Numbered from the stretch's first letter, positions 26,188 through 35,287 are shown. The stretch is DNA of 64,000 nt from an uncultured Stenotrophomonas sp. (GCA_913775725.1 CAJYNG010000018.1:62001-126000); one strand, 5' to 3'. Notes: generated from the letters alone by a model not told the origin. Numbers and translations are program-made.

Positions 26188-26805
26188 TCAACCGGTACCG
26201 GTGTGCCCCGGCGGTGTTGCCGATGCACCGCGCGCCAGCCAGCGCACACCCTTCCACAGTGCGCGCCAGACCAGCCACACCAGCAATGCACCAGCCAGGC
26301 TGCAGGCCAGCACCACGATCAGGGCGATCCAGGGATGCGCCAGCGCCAGTGCCAGTCCACCGATCACCACGGTGTCTTCGGCCGCAGAGGCAACCCAGTT
26401 GCTGGCCGGTTCCGGCGAGGTGTTGAGCAGGGCGCGGGTACCGGCCTTCAGACCATGGCTGGCCAGGGCGACGCCGGCACCAGCAGCAAGCGCACCGGTG
26501 CCCAGCTGACCATCCGGCGACAGCGTGGCAGCGGCAAGGAAGGCGCCGGCAGGCACGCGCGCGAGTGTCTGCACCAGGTCCCAGACCGAGTCCACACCGG
26601 GGATCTTGTCGGCGAAGAACTCGGTCACCGCCAGCGCCGCCGAGGTGCCCAGCACCCACCACGATTCAGTGGCCTGCAGGGCCGGCGGCAGGTCGACCCA
26701 GCCGAGCAGGCCGGCCAGGCCGACGCCGAACACAGTGAGGTAGACGCGGATGCCGGCCAGCCAGGCCAGCAGGATGCCGATCACGAACAGGTGGGCTTCG
26801 GTCAT
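26188..26805 (-). CDS. DUF4126-family membrane protein
   Basis: 205 residues with about five membrane helices (LLAWLAGIRVYLTVFGVGLAG at the start, a long helix near 140-170). The middle has FFADKIPGVDSVWDLVQT, the most recognisable DUF4126 segment. No function is known. The start at 26805 (MTEAHLF) has GGAG seven bases upstream and is preferred to a frame opening 28 codons earlier. It is divergent from the next gene. Confidence 0.8.
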   Translation of the reverse strand: MTEAHLFVIGILLAWLAGIRVYLTVFGVGLAGLLGWVDLPPALQATESWWVLGTSAALAVTEFFADKIPGVDSVWDLVQTLARVPAGAFLAAATLSPDGQLGTGALAAGAGVALASHGLKAGTRALLNTSPEPASNWVASAAEDTVVIGGLALALAHPWIALIVVLACSLAGALLVWLVWRALWKGVRWLARGASATPPGHTGTG

Positions 26806-26984
26806 GGCGATGCTCCGGCGACGGAACTGTGCAGGGGGCCACACTATCGACGATGGCGTGCCTGAACGCCACAGACCGCGGTCGGTCACTGCGCAGGAAA
26901 CCCACCCGTCCTGTCATACACTAGCCCGTCGTTTGCCACAGGGGCCGTACCGGTGTCGCCCTCGCGATGCCCCGGAAACCACCC

Positions 26985-27728
26985 ATGACCAACCGTCCTC
27001 CCATGCGCGTGCAGGTCCGCCTGCCCGGCGCGCCGCAACCGCCGGCCGACCGTCGCCGCCTGCTGGTGATCGGCGGCATCTGGCTGCTCAGCCTGGTGCT
27101 GGCGGTGCTGGGTGGCTGCTGGATGGCCACGCCGCGCGATGCCCAGGGCCAGCGCCTGCAGGCTGCTGAGAAGCGCGCCGAGACGCTGCAGGCGCAGCTG
27201 ACCGAACTGCGCCAGAAGCAGGCCACGCTGGAAGCCTCCGACCGCATCAGCCGCGCCGCCAACACCGAGGTGCAATCCTCGCTGGCCGAGCGCGATGAAG
27301 AGATCGCCGGCCTGCGCGCCGACGTCGCCTTCTATGAGCGACTGGTGGGTTCCACCAGCCAGCGCAAGGGCCTGAACACCCATTCGATCGAGTTCAGCCC
27401 GGAAGCGGCCGGCACCTGGCAGTACACCGCGGTGCTGACCCAGAACCTCAACCGTGGCGCCATCAGCCAGGGGCAGATGCGTTTCACCGTGGAAGGTGTC
27501 AAGAACGGCAAGCTGGCCACGATCAGCTGGGATGATCTGCATCAGCGCAGCAAGGTAGCGGGACAGGATTACTCGTTCCGGTACTTCCAGCAGCTCACCG
27601 GCAGCGTGATGCTGCCGGCTGACTTCACCCCGCAACGCGTGCGGGTGACATTGGGGAGTGGTACGGGGGGTACCACCCAGGTATTCGACTGGAAACAGGC
27701 CGGTGCGCCGGCCGCCAAAGGGGAGTAG
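26985..27728 (+). CDS. Single-pass membrane protein with coiled coil (DUF6776-like)
   Basis: 247 residues. A basic N-terminus precedes one membrane helix (about 27-47), then a periplasmic coiled coil (about 55-105, rich in Glu, Gln and Arg), then a beta-rich domain ending in DFTPQRVRVTLGSG. I recall the family being labelled DUF6776 in xanthomonads but cannot confirm it. It ends four bases before the bactofilin gene, so the two are probably cotranscribed and may act together at the cell envelope. Confidence 0.75.
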   Translation: MTNRPPMRVQVRLPGAPQPPADRRRLLVIGGIWLLSLVLAVLGGCWMATPRDAQGQRLQAAEKRAETLQAQLTELRQKQATLEASDRISRAANTEVQSSLAERDEEIAGLRADVAFYERLVGSTSQRKGLNTHSIEFSPEAAGTWQYTAVLTQNLNRGAISQGQMRFTVEGVKNGKLATISWDDLHQRSKVAGQDYSFRYFQQLTGSVMLPADFTPQRVRVTLGSGTGGTTQVFDWKQAGAPAAKGE

Positions 27729-27732
27729 GCAG

Positions 27733-28197
27733 ATGTTCGGAAGCAGCAAATCCAACCGTGAAGGCCAGCTGGTGGTGGATGCCCTGATCGGCAACCAGGT
27801 GGTGATCCGTGGTGATGTGGAATTCAGTGGGGGCCTGTATGTGGAAGGTCGCATCCATGGCAAGGTGATTGCCGCCGAAGGCGCCAGTGGCGCGACCCTG
27901 ACGGTCGCCGAGCATGGCGTGATCGAGGGCGAGATCCGCGCCCAGGTGGTGGTCATCAGCGGCCGCCTGGACGGCGACGTGCACGCCACCGAGAAGGTCG
28001 AGCTGACCCCGAGCGCACGGGTCAATGGCAACGTCCATTACCAGGTGGTGGAGATGAATGCGGGCGCCCAGCTGAACGGCCGCCTGATCCATGCCAGCGC
28101 CCCGATAGCGGCCCTGCCGGCTCCGGAAGGCGATGAGGCCAATGGCGGCAAGGGTGACACCGCCGCACGCCGCAAGCTGGCCGAGGCGATGGCTTGA
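27733..28197 (+). CDS. Bactofilin (polymer-forming cytoskeletal protein)
   Basis: 154 residues. The central bactofilin domain (about 15-115) shows the right-handed beta-helix pattern of alternating short strands and glycines ([37 protein letters not shown]). Bactofilins self-assemble without nucleotides into filaments that localise wall or polar proteins. The C-terminal tail is short and charged. It follows a coiled-coil membrane protein, a possible anchor, and precedes erpA by 31 bases. Confidence 0.93.
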   Translation: MFGSSKSNREGQLVVDALIGNQVVIRGDVEFSGGLYVEGRIHGKVIAAEGASGATLTVAEHGVIEGEIRAQVVVISGRLDGDVHATEKVELTPSARVNGNVHYQVVEMNAGAQLNGRLIHASAPIAALPAPEGDEANGGKGDTAARRKLAEAMA

Positions 28198-28228
28198 AAG
28201 CCATCGTCGGCACCCCCATGCTGACACC

Positions 28229-28621
28229 ATGAGCACGCTAGTCTCCCTGCCCGGCGCCACCCCGGTTGCCGCGCCCGATTACCAATCGCTGGAGCGCCCG
28301 CTGAACTTCACCGAGTCGGCGGCCGCCAAGGTCAAATCCCTGATCCAGGAAGAGGGCAACCCCGACCTGGCTCTGCGCGTGTACATCGAAGGCGGTGGCT
28401 GTTCGGGCTTCCAGTACGGGTTCGAGTTCGATGAGAACCGTGCAGAGGATGACCTGGCGGTACAGACCAGCGGGGTGACCCTGCTGGTCGACCCGCTGAG
28501 CCTGCAGTACCTGATGGGCGCCGAGGTGGACTACACCGAGAGCCTGACCGGTGCCCAGTTCGTGATCCGCAACCCGAACGCGAAGACCACCTGCGGCTGC
28601 GGCAGCAGTTTCAGCATGTAA
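28229..28621 (+). CDS. erpA: Iron-sulfur cluster insertion protein ErpA
   Basis: 130 residues, A-type carrier. It accepts Fe-S clusters from the assembly scaffold and passes them to target enzymes. The three cluster Cys are present: one in [11 protein letters not shown] and two in TTCGCGSSF. The N-terminal extension of about 20 residues ([19 protein letters not shown]) is longer than in E. coli ErpA. The ATG at 28229 is preferred; the upstream extension overlaps the bactofilin gene. Two palindromes follow the stop. Confidence 0.93.
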   Translation: MSTLVSLPGATPVAAPDYQSLERPLNFTESAAAKVKSLIQEEGNPDLALRVYIEGGGCSGFQYGFEFDENRAEDDLAVQTSGVTLLVDPLSLQYLMGAEVDYTESLTGAQFVIRNPNAKTTCGCGSSFSM

Positions 28622-28639
28622 GAGCCCTGTGGCCAGGAT

Positions 28640-28699
28640 GTGCCAACCAAGGTTGGCACCTACCAGAGCGGATCAGTAGATCCACGCCATGCGTGGATG
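28640..28699. repeat. Two GTAG palindromes, back to back
   Basis: The first (minus strand, 28663-28640) has stem GTGCCAACC/GGTTGGCAC and GTAG at its 3' edge on the plus strand. The second (plus strand) has GTAG at 28676 and stem ATCCACGC/GCGTGGAT. The heads face each other, unlike the pair at 15063. Confidence 0.75.
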
Positions 28700-28781
28700 C
28701 TCTGTGCCTGCATGCCCACAACAGCAGATTGCGCACAGCGCCGACCTTGCCACCCGCATCGATTGGCGGCACGCTTGCCGG

Positions 28782-29687
28782 ATGCCCAATACTCCTTCGC
28801 CGCTTTCCGGTTTCGCCTTCGTTGGCGAACCGCTGGAGCGCGCCGATGCCCTGCGCGAAGATGCCGATGCACTGGCGCGCCTGTGGCCGGGTGCGCGCAT
28901 TCTCGTGCTCGATCAGGACGGCAGCGCCTTTACCGGCGATGACGATCAGCCCCTGGCGCTGACCGGCGCCGACATCGGCGGTGGCCCGGGTGCCGCGATC
29001 TTCCTCGGCCTGCGCGGGGATCAGGCGTGGTTCTCGGTTGAAGCCAGCAACGTCACCGTCGCCGCTCCGAGCCGCCTCGACCTGCGCCAGGCCGCACTGC
29101 TGTGGTCGATGGCCGATGCGACCGCCTTCAGCTATGCCCGCGGCATGTCCTACTGGCATTCGCGCACCCGTTTCTGCGGCGTGTGCGGTGGTGCTGTGGC
29201 GTTTGCCCGCGGCGGCTTCGTCGGTCGTTGCGCGCAGTGTTCCACCGAGCACTACCCGCGTGTCGATCCCGCCGTGATCGTCGCCGTGGAGAACCAGGGA
29301 CGCCTGCTGCTGGGCCGGCAGTCGAACTGGGCACCGCGGCGTTACTCGGTGCTGGCCGGCTTCGTCGAGCCCGGAGAGACCTTCGAGCAGACCGTGGTGC
29401 GCGAAGTGCACGAGGAGAGCAAGGTGCGGGTGATCGCGTGCCAGTACCTCGGCTCGCAGCCGTGGCCGTTCCCGGGCGCGCTGATGGTCGGTTTCCGTGC
29501 CCAGGCGCAGGACGACCTGCCGACCGTGGACGGTGAGCTGGAAGACGCGCGCTGGTTCAGTGCCGACGAGGTGGGCGCGGCGCTGGCCCGCGATGTCGAG
29601 GACGATGGCCAGGGCATCCGCCTGTCACCGCCGATCTCGATTTCGCGCGGCCTGATCGAACACTGGTACCGGCAGCAGAAGGGCTGA
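28782..29687 (+). CDS. nudC: NADH pyrophosphatase / NAD-decapping enzyme
   Basis: 301 residues. NudC hydrolyses NADH and removes NAD caps from RNA. The zinc finger CGVCGG...CAQC is present (about residues 127-150), followed by YPRVDPAVIV and the Nudix box GFVEPGETFEQTVVREVHEE, then the NudC-specific SQPWPFPGALM. The ATG at 28782 is preferred over an upstream opening that would read through a GTAG palindrome. E. coli NudC has 257 residues; the extra length is N-terminal. Confidence 0.95.
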   Translation: MPNTPSPLSGFAFVGEPLERADALREDADALARLWPGARILVLDQDGSAFTGDDDQPLALTGADIGGGPGAAIFLGLRGDQAWFSVEASNVTVAAPSRLDLRQAALLWSMADATAFSYARGMSYWHSRTRFCGVCGGAVAFARGGFVGRCAQCSTEHYPRVDPAVIVAVENQGRLLLGRQSNWAPRRYSVLAGFVEPGETFEQTVVREVHEESKVRVIACQYLGSQPWPFPGALMVGFRAQAQDDLPTVDGELEDARWFSADEVGAALARDVEDDGQGIRLSPPISISRGLIEHWYRQQKG

Positions 29688-29821
29688 GCCCGGCCGGCTG
29701 CGGCGCCTGTATTGCCGCCACCTGAACACGGCCCGGGTTACAGTGCCGGTCACCGCGGAGGGCGTCGCTGCGGCAGGTAAGGTAGCGACGCCGAGCGTTC
29801 TGTTTCGTAGGGAGACCTGCC

Positions 29822-30709
29822 ATGTTCACCACTCTGGCCGCCGTGCTGGTGGCACTGGCCCTGGGCCATGTAGCCCCGGCCGCTGCCGCCTCGCTGCGCC
29901 GTTTCGACGGCTTCCGGCGCTGGCTGGGCTGGCTGGATGCGCGCGGTGGCAAGGCTTGGCAGGGACCGGCAGGCGTGGCGCTGGCGCTGCTGCCGCCGCT
30001 GCTGCTGATGGCGCTGCTGGCCTGGTTGCTGCGTGGGGTGCTGTACGGTCTGCCGTCGCTGCTGCTGGGCGTGGCGGTGCTGGCCTGGTGCTGGGGACCG
30101 CGCGACCTGGACCGCGATATCGAAGCGATCATCGACGCCGATGATGCAGCGACGCGGCAGGCGGCGCTGCGCAACCTGCAGGCCGCCGGCGGCAGCCTGC
30201 GCGAGGATGTGCCGTCACTGGTGGAAGCAACGGTGTTCAATGCGCTGCGGCGCTGGTTCGCGGTGCTGTTCTGGTTCCTGCTGCTGGGCCCGGCCGGTGC
30301 GCTGGGCTATCGCCTGTTGGCATTGATGGCTGAAAGCCCGATGCGCGCACGCGTGCCGGTGGAGCCGCTTGCGCTGGCGCAGCGCCTGCTGGGCTGGATC
30401 GAGTGGCCGGTGGCGCAGCTGATGGCGTTTTCGATGGCGCTGGTGGGCAACTTCGATACGGCGTGGAAGGCCTGGCGCCAGGCCCATGGCGAGCGCCTGG
30501 CCGGTGGCATTGGTTTTCTCGGCGCAGTGGCGCGGGCCAGCGTCAATGCCGAGCTGCGCGAGGACGCGCACGATTACACCGAGGCGGGGCTGTTGCCAGT
30601 GTGGCAGCGGTTGCCGGACCTGCGTGATGCGATGAGCCTGGTGTGGCGGATGCTGCTGCTGTGGCTGGCGATCCTCGCCCTGCTGGTGATTGCAGGCTGG
30701 GTGACGTAG
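29822..30709 (+). CDS. ampE: AmpE-like inner-membrane protein
   Basis: 295 residues. Membrane helices are at about 1-20, 55-95, 142-165 and 270-293. The family segment is FNALRRWFAVLFWFLLLGPAGALGYRLL, followed by a soluble region. AmpE is an accessory of the ampDE operon, linked to muropeptide signalling and beta-lactamase induction, but its role is not settled. Here ampD is not adjacent. GGGAG precedes the ATG. A 0.5-kb composite repeat starts 8 bases after the stop. Confidence 0.83.
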   Translation: MFTTLAAVLVALALGHVAPAAAASLRRFDGFRRWLGWLDARGGKAWQGPAGVALALLPPLLLMALLAWLLRGVLYGLPSLLLGVAVLAWCWGPRDLDRDIEAIIDADDAATRQAALRNLQAAGGSLREDVPSLVEATVFNALRRWFAVLFWFLLLGPAGALGYRLLALMAESPMRARVPVEPLALAQRLLGWIEWPVAQLMAFSMALVGNFDTAWKAWRQAHGERLAGGIGFLGAVARASVNAELREDAHDYTEAGLLPVWQRLPDLRDAMSLVWRMLLLWLAILALLVIAGWVT

Positions 30710-30716
30710 TGGCTTT

Positions 30717-31247
30717 TGCAGGGCTTGCAGCCCTGCACCTGCAGAGGCAACAGCAACGGCTGGATTGCTGCGGGTTGGCGGGGTGGGTCGGATGGCGGGG
30801 GACGCCGTGAATCCGTCCATGGGGGCTTGGTCGCCGCTTGCTCGTGCGCGCAGTCCTGCACGCACGGCAAGGCCAGGGTTGGGCGTCCTGCCCAACCCGC
30901 CCGAGGCATGCCTCGGGCCCATGCGGCTCACACCCCCGCCATCCGACCCACCCCGCCTTCGACAGTTTTCCGTGCACTGACGTTCTGTAGAGCCGAGCCA
31001 TGCTCGGCTCCGAGCGAGCGCAGCGAAGCGATCCGCTTTTGATCTTCTTTTTCTTTTCCGTGGTGGACGCACACGGAAACTGTCCGTGGCCGGGCGGGTG
31101 GGCTGCGCAGGGGCGTGAGCCGCATGGATGCCGCGGCCAAGCCTCCGCGGACGGATTCACGGCGCCCCCGCAAACCCATCTCGCCCGGCCAACCCCAAGG
31201 CTTTTGCCTTCAAACGCCGCCCACCACGAGGGGCTGCGCCGTTGGCT
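30717..31247. repeat. Composite inverted-repeat element, copy A
   Basis: About 530 bases without a plausible gene. In order: hairpin GCAGGGC/GCCCTGC (30718-30736); a perfect 25-bp inverted repeat (30777-30801 with 30933-30957) enclosing hairpins at 30879-30897 and 30899-30918; an inverted pair GACAGTTTTCCGTG (30961-30974) and CACGGAAACTGTC (31072-31084); between them a GTAG palindrome (30987-31009) and a T-rich tract (31036-31060); a third stem (31088-31102 with 31175-31190) enclosing GCATGGATGCCGCGGCC. Arms 30802-30828 and 31139-31164 also pair over 300 bases. The same order recurs at 49230-49733. Confidence 0.85.
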
Positions 31248-31253
31248 GGAAAC

Positions 31254-31679
31254 CTAGACCGGTGCCAGCGCGGTAAACGGTGCCCACGGCAGGTTGCGCA
31301 GCAGCGCATACCCGGGCAGCACCCAGAGCCAGAACACGGGATTGGCCAGTACCCGCATCAGCGGGTCGAGCACGCGCGGGCGGATGCCGGCGATGTTCAG
31401 CAGCATCAGCAACAGGAACGGCAGGCTGATGACCAGCAGCGGGTTCATCGCCATCGCGCCGGGCAGGTCGAAGTGGACCAGGGAATACAGGCAGCGCGTG
31501 CTGCCACAGCCCGGGCAGTACAGGCCGGTCAGGGCGTACAGCGGGCAGCTCGGCAGTGGATTGCCGGCGACATACGGATTGACGTTGCGCAGCACCACCG
31601 TGGCACCCACGGCCAGGCCGGCGGAAACCAGCAGCGGCGCCCAGCGGGCGAGTCGGGAACGAGCGGGAAGCGCGGACAT
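31254..31679 (-). CDS. DUF2752 membrane protein
   Basis: 141 residues. An N-terminal helix, then the DUF2752 core CPLYALTGLYCPGCGSTR, followed by two or three helices. The CxxCGxTR motif could bind metal or form a disulfide; function is unknown. It is the last gene of a three-gene cluster after two CD225/dispanin genes. Genes of these families are often neighbours in bacteria, which I know only as a general tendency. Confidence 0.85.
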   Translation of the reverse strand: MSALPARSRLARWAPLLVSAGLAVGATVVLRNVNPYVAGNPLPSCPLYALTGLYCPGCGSTRCLYSLVHFDLPGAMAMNPLLVISLPFLLLMLLNIAGIRPRVLDPLMRVLANPVFWLWVLPGYALLRNLPWAPFTALAPV

Positions 31680-31722
31680 GCAACAACGGATCCGGCGCAG
31701 GCGCCGGATCCGTCCAGGCGTA

Positions 31723-32001
31723 TCAGTAGCCGCTGTTGCTCATCGCGCCCATGCCGCCGAGCACAACGAAGAACAGCACGTACAGCACGACCAGCACGGC
31801 CCAGGCGATGGCCGACCAGATGGCCCACTTCTTGGCCTTGGCGGCCGAATCCTGCGCGCCGGCGATGTCGCCAGCGGCCAGCTTGCCGTTGACCTGGGCG
31901 GCGTAGACGATCGACACGATGCCGGCCGGCAGGCAGCAGAACAGGGTGGTCAGGATCGCCCAGACCAGGTTGTTCGGGACCTGCGGAGTCGCAGTATTCA
32001 T
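31723..32001 (-). CDS. CD225/dispanin-family small membrane protein
   Basis: 92 residues. The CD225 pattern is NNLVWAILTTLFCCLPAGIVSIVYAAQVN, a re-entrant helix with a CC pair, then AAKAKKWAIWSAIAWAV and a C-terminal helix. Eukaryotic relatives include IFITM antiviral proteins; bacterial roles are not known. The start MNTATPQ at 32001 is clear. It lies 34 bases after its paralogue. Confidence 0.9.
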   Translation of the reverse strand: MNTATPQVPNNLVWAILTTLFCCLPAGIVSIVYAAQVNGKLAAGDIAGAQDSAAKAKKWAIWSAIAWAVLVVLYVLFFVVLGGMGAMSNSGY

Positions 32002-32035
32002 GGGTTCAAGCTCCTTGATGGGTGGTGGTGGTGAA

Positions 32036-32323
32036 TCATTGGTCGGAAAGAGCGCCCAGTACGGCCAAGCCGCCGAACAGCCCGAACCACAACAGCAACA
32101 GGACCGGCAGGGCCACGGCCGAAGCCACCGCCCACCAGCCCGCCTTGCGCGACGCGCTGTAGGCCCCCGGCAGGTCGCCGGCCGCGCGGCGGCCATCGAC
32201 CTGGGAGGCGTACACGATCGACACCACGCCCAACGGCAGGCAGCAGAACAGCGTCGTCAGGATCGCCCAGACCAGATGGTTGGGGATGTAAACCGGACGG
32301 CTGAGCGGTGGTGGTTGATTCAA
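32036..32323 (-). CDS. CD225/dispanin-family small membrane protein, paralogue
   Basis: 95 residues. It shares the core NHLVWAILTTLFCCLPLGVVSIVYASQVDG with the next gene, about 70 percent alike in that stretch, and a second helix with little similarity. The pair arose by tandem duplication. It is the first gene of the DUF2752 cluster. The 182 bases upstream hold a GTCACC/GGTGAC hairpin and presumably the promoter. Confidence 0.9.
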   Translation of the reverse strand: MNQPPPLSRPVYIPNHLVWAILTTLFCCLPLGVVSIVYASQVDGRRAAGDLPGAYSASRKAGWWAVASAVALPVLLLLWFGLFGGLAVLGALSDQ

Positions 32324-32505
32324 AGCAAGACTCCATTCCTTGGTGGCCAGCCGTGATGTATCGGCCGGACCTCCCCCCTGTGGGTGCGTAATCTACCGCA
32401 ACCGACGTTGCATGTATGCGTTTACAGTCACGACATGTCGCGTACGTCACCGGACGGTGACCTATGCGGGGGAGGCTGCCGGGCCCGCCTGGCGGGCCGA
32501 TTCCG

Positions 32506-34395
32506 TCAGGCGTGATCGCCGCGCAGGGCCCGCACCTGGGCCTCCAGCACCGGGGCGCTGGTGCTGTGCCCATCCACGGCCGGTGCCGCCACCACCTCGA
32601 CGGTAGCGCGGAAACGGCGCGGCACGCGCATGCGGCCAAGGCGGCTGTCGCGACGGCTCCACATGCTGGACCACATGCCGCGCAGCGCCATCGGCACCAC
32701 CGGCACCGGCCGCCGTTCGAGGATCTTCTCGACACCGGACTTGAACGGTGCCATCGCACCATCCTTGGTCAGCGCACCTTCCGGGAAGATGCAGACCAGC
32801 TCGCCTTCGGCCAGCGCGGCGTCGATCTCGTCGAACGCGCGCTGCATCAACGCCGGGTCTTCGCGTGCACCGGCGATCGGGATCGCCTTGGCGGTCCGGA
32901 AGATCCAGCGCATCACCGGTATGTTGAAGATCTTGTAGTACATGACGAAGCGCACCGGGCGCGGAATCGTCGCCGACAGGATCAGTGCGTCCATGTAGCT
33001 GACATGGTTGCAGACCAGCAGCGCGGCGCCCTCGTCGGGCACGTTCGCTTCGATGCCGTGCGGGCGCAGGCGGTACAGGGTGCGCACCATCAGCCAGCTG
33101 AGGAAGCGCATCAGGAATTCGGGGACGATGGTGAAGATGTAGATCGCCACCAGGGCATTGGCGATGGCCAGCGCCAGGAACTGCTGCGGAATGGTCCAGT
33201 GCAGCAGCTTGTGCGCGGCCAGCGACAGCAGGGCTGCGCCGACGATGAAACCGGAATTCTGGATGTTCAGCGCGGCGAACACGCGCGACATCTGCGCCTT
33301 CGGCGTGCGGCTCTGGATCAGCGCGAACAGCGGCACCACGAAGATGCCGGTGAACAGGCCGATGCCGATCAGGTCGATGACGATGCGGATGCTGCCCGGC
33401 TGCTGCAGGAAGGTGCCGACGGTCAGTCCGTGCACCGTTGCTTCGCCACTGCGGGCGAAGTACAGGTCGAGCAGGAACGCGGTCATGCCGAACGCGCCCA
33501 GTGGCACCAGGCCGATTTCCACGGTGCGGGCCGACAGCTTCTCGCACAGCAGCGAGCCGACGCCGGTACCGACCGAGAACAGAGCCAGCGCAAAGATGTA
33601 CAGGGTCGGCTCACCGCCGAGGTTGGTCACGGCATAGGCCGGTAGCTGCGAGGTCAGCACGGTGCCGACGAACCAGAACCAGGACACGCCCAGGATTGAA
33701 TTGCGCACCGCCTTCTGCTGGCGCGCCATGCGCAGCACCGCCAGTGATTCCGGCAGCGGATTCCAGTTGATCTTCAGGTTCGGGTCGCCGGCGTCGACCT
33801 TGGGAATCAGGCGCGCGGCGATGTTGCCGCAGATCGCCAGGCCGATGATCGCGCAGGCCGCCACCACCGTGCCGTGGCTGCCGGCCACGGTGAACACCAG
33901 GCCGCCGACGATCATGCCGGACAGGATCGACATCGAGGTGCCCATTTCAACCAGACCGTTGCCACCGGTCAGCTCTTCGGGCTTGAGCACCGAGGGCAGT
34001 ACCGAGTACTTCACCGGGCCGAACAGGGTTGACTGCATGCCGGTGCAGAACAGGGCGACCAGCAGCACCGGCAGGCTCTGGGTGAGGAAGCCGGTGGCCG
34101 CCAGCGACATGATCACGATCTCCATGGTGGTGGTGATCACGATCAGTCGCGATTTTTCCAGTTTGTCGGCGATCTGCCCGGCCAGTGCCGAGAACAGGAA
34201 GTACGGCAGGATGAAGATGGCAGGTGCCAGCGTGGCATACAGCCCCAGTTCTTCCTCCGGCACGGCCATGAACAGCAACATGCTGATGATCGCCTGCCGG
34301 TACACGTTGTCGTTGAACGCTCCGAGCGCCTGGACGACGAAGAACGGCAGGAAACGGCGCTGGCGCAGCAGGGCGAACTGGTTGTGACCGGACAT
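32506..34395 (-). CDS. LplT-like transporter fused to a PlsC-type acyltransferase
   Basis: 629 residues. The first about 415 form an MFS transporter with 12 helices, of the lysophospholipid transporter (LplT) type (FVVQALGAFNDNVYRQ). The C-terminal part is a glycerolipid acyltransferase with NHVSYMDAL (HX4D), FPEGALTKDG and a PMALRGMW segment. It probably moves and re-acylates lysophospholipids in the inner membrane. Related longer proteins add an acyl-ACP synthetase (Aas) domain after the acyltransferase; that domain is absent here and the frame ends in order, so this is not a truncation. AAGGAGG precedes the start. Confidence 0.9.
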   Translation of the reverse strand: MSGHNQFALLRQRRFLPFFVVQALGAFNDNVYRQAIISMLLFMAVPEEELGLYATLAPAIFILPYFLFSALAGQIADKLEKSRLIVITTTMEIVIMSLAATGFLTQSLPVLLVALFCTGMQSTLFGPVKYSVLPSVLKPEELTGGNGLVEMGTSMSILSGMIVGGLVFTVAGSHGTVVAACAIIGLAICGNIAARLIPKVDAGDPNLKINWNPLPESLAVLRMARQQKAVRNSILGVSWFWFVGTVLTSQLPAYAVTNLGGEPTLYIFALALFSVGTGVGSLLCEKLSARTVEIGLVPLGAFGMTAFLLDLYFARSGEATVHGLTVGTFLQQPGSIRIVIDLIGIGLFTGIFVVPLFALIQSRTPKAQMSRVFAALNIQNSGFIVGAALLSLAAHKLLHWTIPQQFLALAIANALVAIYIFTIVPEFLMRFLSWLMVRTLYRLRPHGIEANVPDEGAALLVCNHVSYMDALILSATIPRPVRFVMYYKIFNIPVMRWIFRTAKAIPIAGAREDPALMQRAFDEIDAALAEGELVCIFPEGALTKDGAMAPFKSGVEKILERRPVPVVPMALRGMWSSMWSRRDSRLGRMRVPRRFRATVEVVAAPAVDGHSTSAPVLEAQVRALRGDHA

Positions 34396-34454
34396 GGAGC
34401 CTCCTTGACCGGCGCAGCCTAGCATTCCTGTCCATCCGCTGTGGGTGCGGACCT

Positions 34455-34479
34455 GTAGGTGCGGACCGTCGGTCCGCAC
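34455..34479 (+). repeat. GTAG palindrome (GTGCGGACC subfamily)
   Basis: GTAG at 34455-34458, then GTGCGGACC, loop GTC, GGTCCGCAC. It lies between the SDR stop and the transporter start, and might end SDR transcription. Confidence 0.8.
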
Positions 34480-34492
34480 ACTTTGAAAGATC

Positions 34493-35287
34493 TCAGACGA
34501 TATCGTCGACCACGCCGCCATCCACGCGTAGTGCCGCACCGGAGGTGGCGGAGGCCTGCGGCGAGGCCAGGTACACCACCATGTTGGCCACTTCCTCGAC
34601 CGTGGCGGTGCGCTGGATCACCGAAGACGGCCGGTGTGCCATCACGAACTCGCGACCGATCTGCTCCAGCGGCTTGCCACTGCGCTGGCGTTCATCTTCG
34701 AACATCGCCGCAAAGCCGTCGGACAGGGTCGGGCCGGGCAGCACCGCGTTGACGGTGACGCCGCTGCCGGCCACGCGCTTGGCCAGGCCGCGCGACAGCG
34801 ACAGCTGCGCGGTCTTGCTGACTCCGTAATGGATCATGTCGGCCGGAATGTTGCGTGCCGATTCGGAGGAAATGAACAACACGCGGCCCCAACCGGCTGC
34901 CACCATCGCCGGCAGCAACGCACGCGACAGGCGCACGCCGGACATCACATTGGTCTGCCAGTAACGCTCCCAGGTGGCGTCTTCGGTCTCGAAGAAGTCC
35001 TCGGGGCCGAAAATGCCGGCGTTGTTGACCAGGATGTCGACCTTGGGCAGGCCCGCCAGCAGGGTATCGACGCCGGCTGCATCGGAGAGGTCGGCGGCCA
35101 CGCCGATCACCTCGGCCCCCGGAACGGCGGCGAGCAGACGCTGGCGGGTGCGTTCGACGCTGTCGGCGCTGCGGCCGTTGAGAATGACCCGCGCACCCGC
35201 TGCGGCAAGACCCTGGGCGATCGCCAGGCCGATGCCGGCGGTGGAGGCGGTGACCAGCGCGGTGCGGCCACTGAGTTCGATTTTCAT
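34493..35287 (-). CDS. Short-chain dehydrogenase/reductase
   Basis: 264 residues. It is a classical SDR with the cofactor motif TASTAGIG (Thr-Ala-Ser-Thr-Ala-Gly-Ile-Gly, with Ala replacing the usual first Gly), NNAG at about residue 86, and the catalytic Ser with YxxxK in HYGVSK. The loop after ARVILNGRS suggests an NADP preference. The substrate is unknown. The start at 35287 (MKIELSGR) is preferred over an opening 29 codons upstream. Confidence 0.9.
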   Translation of the reverse strand: MKIELSGRTALVTASTAGIGLAIAQGLAAAGARVILNGRSADSVERTRQRLLAAVPGAEVIGVAADLSDAAGVDTLLAGLPKVDILVNNAGIFGPEDFFETEDATWERYWQTNVMSGVRLSRALLPAMVAAGWGRVLFISSESARNIPADMIHYGVSKTAQLSLSRGLAKRVAGSGVTVNAVLPGPTLSDGFAAMFEDERQRSGKPLEQIGREFVMAHRPSSVIQRTATVEEVANMVVYLASPQASATSGAALRVDGGVVDDIV

